Shown: in pieces, positions 6,209-6,382 of the stretch
How the letters are laid out: each line of letters opens with the position of its first letter
Numbering within the stretch: the stretch's first letter is position 1
NCBI GenBank assembly: GCA_017646885.1
Contig: JAGCLR010000262.1
Span: 1 to 6,382, forward strand
Direction of reading: 5' to 3'
Origin: Methanobrevibacter sp.
Lineage (GTDB): Archaea > Methanobacteriota > Methanobacteria > Methanobacteriales > Methanobacteriaceae
Length of the DNA stretch: 6,382 nucleotides
Translations under genes and position numbers: made by a program
Notes under the pieces: model-generated
Databases searched by the model: none
Seen by the model: the letters and a program-made list of their open reading frames with translations, nothing else
What the model was told of the DNA's origin: nothing

Positions 6209-6382
6209 CTAAGAAATCTTTCATTCTTTGATTGTCTGATGAGAATACCTCTTCATGAGTTCCTTGTTCTACAATCACTCCCCCATCCATAAAGATGATT
6301 TCATCAGATACATTACGTGCAAAGTTCATCTCGTGAGTGACACTTACCATTGTCATATGCTCTGCAGCCAAATCCTTGATGA
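6192..6382 (-). CDS. glnQ: Polar amino acid ABC transporter ATP-binding protein, C-terminal fragment
   Basis: The gene runs off the right edge, and only the last 62 residues are visible. They contain MVSVTHEMNFARNVSD with the H-loop histidine, then IIFMDGGVIVEQGTHEEVF and a short tail ending KDFLGKFYE. This is the typical end of the GlnQ/HisP/ArtP class of ATPases, which sit on the cytoplasmic face and power uptake of glutamine or other polar amino acids. The exact substrate cannot be told from this part. It ends well before mmp3 and has its own terminator, so it is probably a separate transcription unit. It is not the MCR activation component A2, which is a long protein with two ABC domains and a different C-terminus. 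Confidence 0.87.
   Translation of the reverse strand, partial: IKDLAAEHMTMVSVTHEMNFARNVSDEIIFMDGGVIVEQGTHEEVFSSDNQRMKDFLGKFYE

Noticed and set aside
6192..6382. The partial ABC ATPase as component A2 (AtwA) of MCR activation
   Set aside because: The visible C-terminus has the H-loop and ending typical of GlnQ/HisP-type amino acid transporter ATPases, and a terminator separates it from the mmp operon.

Overview
The window is from a methanogenic archaeon. Five consecutive genes belong to protein families found only in methanogens and related archaea that carry methyl-coenzyme M reductase (MCR). A sixth is the short, stand-alone form of NifB that methanogens carry. Very A/T-rich intergenic DNA, GGAGG-type ribosome binding sites, oligo-T transcript ends and the protein style suggest the order Methanobacteriales, most likely Methanobrevibacter or a close relative. 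The genus is an inference from style, not from a search.

Every gene I can support is on the minus strand, so transcription runs from the right end to the left. At the right edge lies the C-terminal end of a polar amino acid ABC transporter ATPase (6192-6382), followed by a hairpin plus oligo-T terminator. A 297-base A/T-rich gap (5895-6191) then holds a tandem repeat and a candidate promoter. Next comes a compact operon of methanogenesis marker genes: mmp3 (5894-4341), mmp6 (4329-3850), mmp5 (3791-3285), mmp15 (3283-2048) and mmp17 (1997-1431). Junctions are tight: 11 bases between mmp3 and mmp6, and 1 base between mmp5 and mmp15, with ribosome binding sites embedded in the preceding gene. 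A 333-base gap (1098-1430) holds a probable operon terminator and a new promoter. Then comes nifB (1097-207), closed by two hairpin/oligo-T signals. Bases 1-150 contain no recognisable gene.

The genes plausibly work together. Mmp3 and Mmp17 are known, from my memory of recent work on Methanococcus maripaludis, as subunits of the ATP-driven MCR activation complex, together with McrC, Mmp7 and component A2. That complex contains iron-sulfur clusters resembling the [8Fe-9S-C] L-cluster, which is the product of NifB. Finding nifB directly downstream of an mmp3-mmp17 operon, with no nitrogenase gene in view, fits the idea that NifB supplies these clusters for MCR activation rather than for nitrogen fixation. 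Mmp5, Mmp6 and Mmp15 have no settled function. Mmp15 looks like a self-contained fusion of an HgdB-like segment to an HgdC-type ATP-dependent electron activator. This makes the locus look like a low-potential electron and metallocluster supply unit for methanogenesis.
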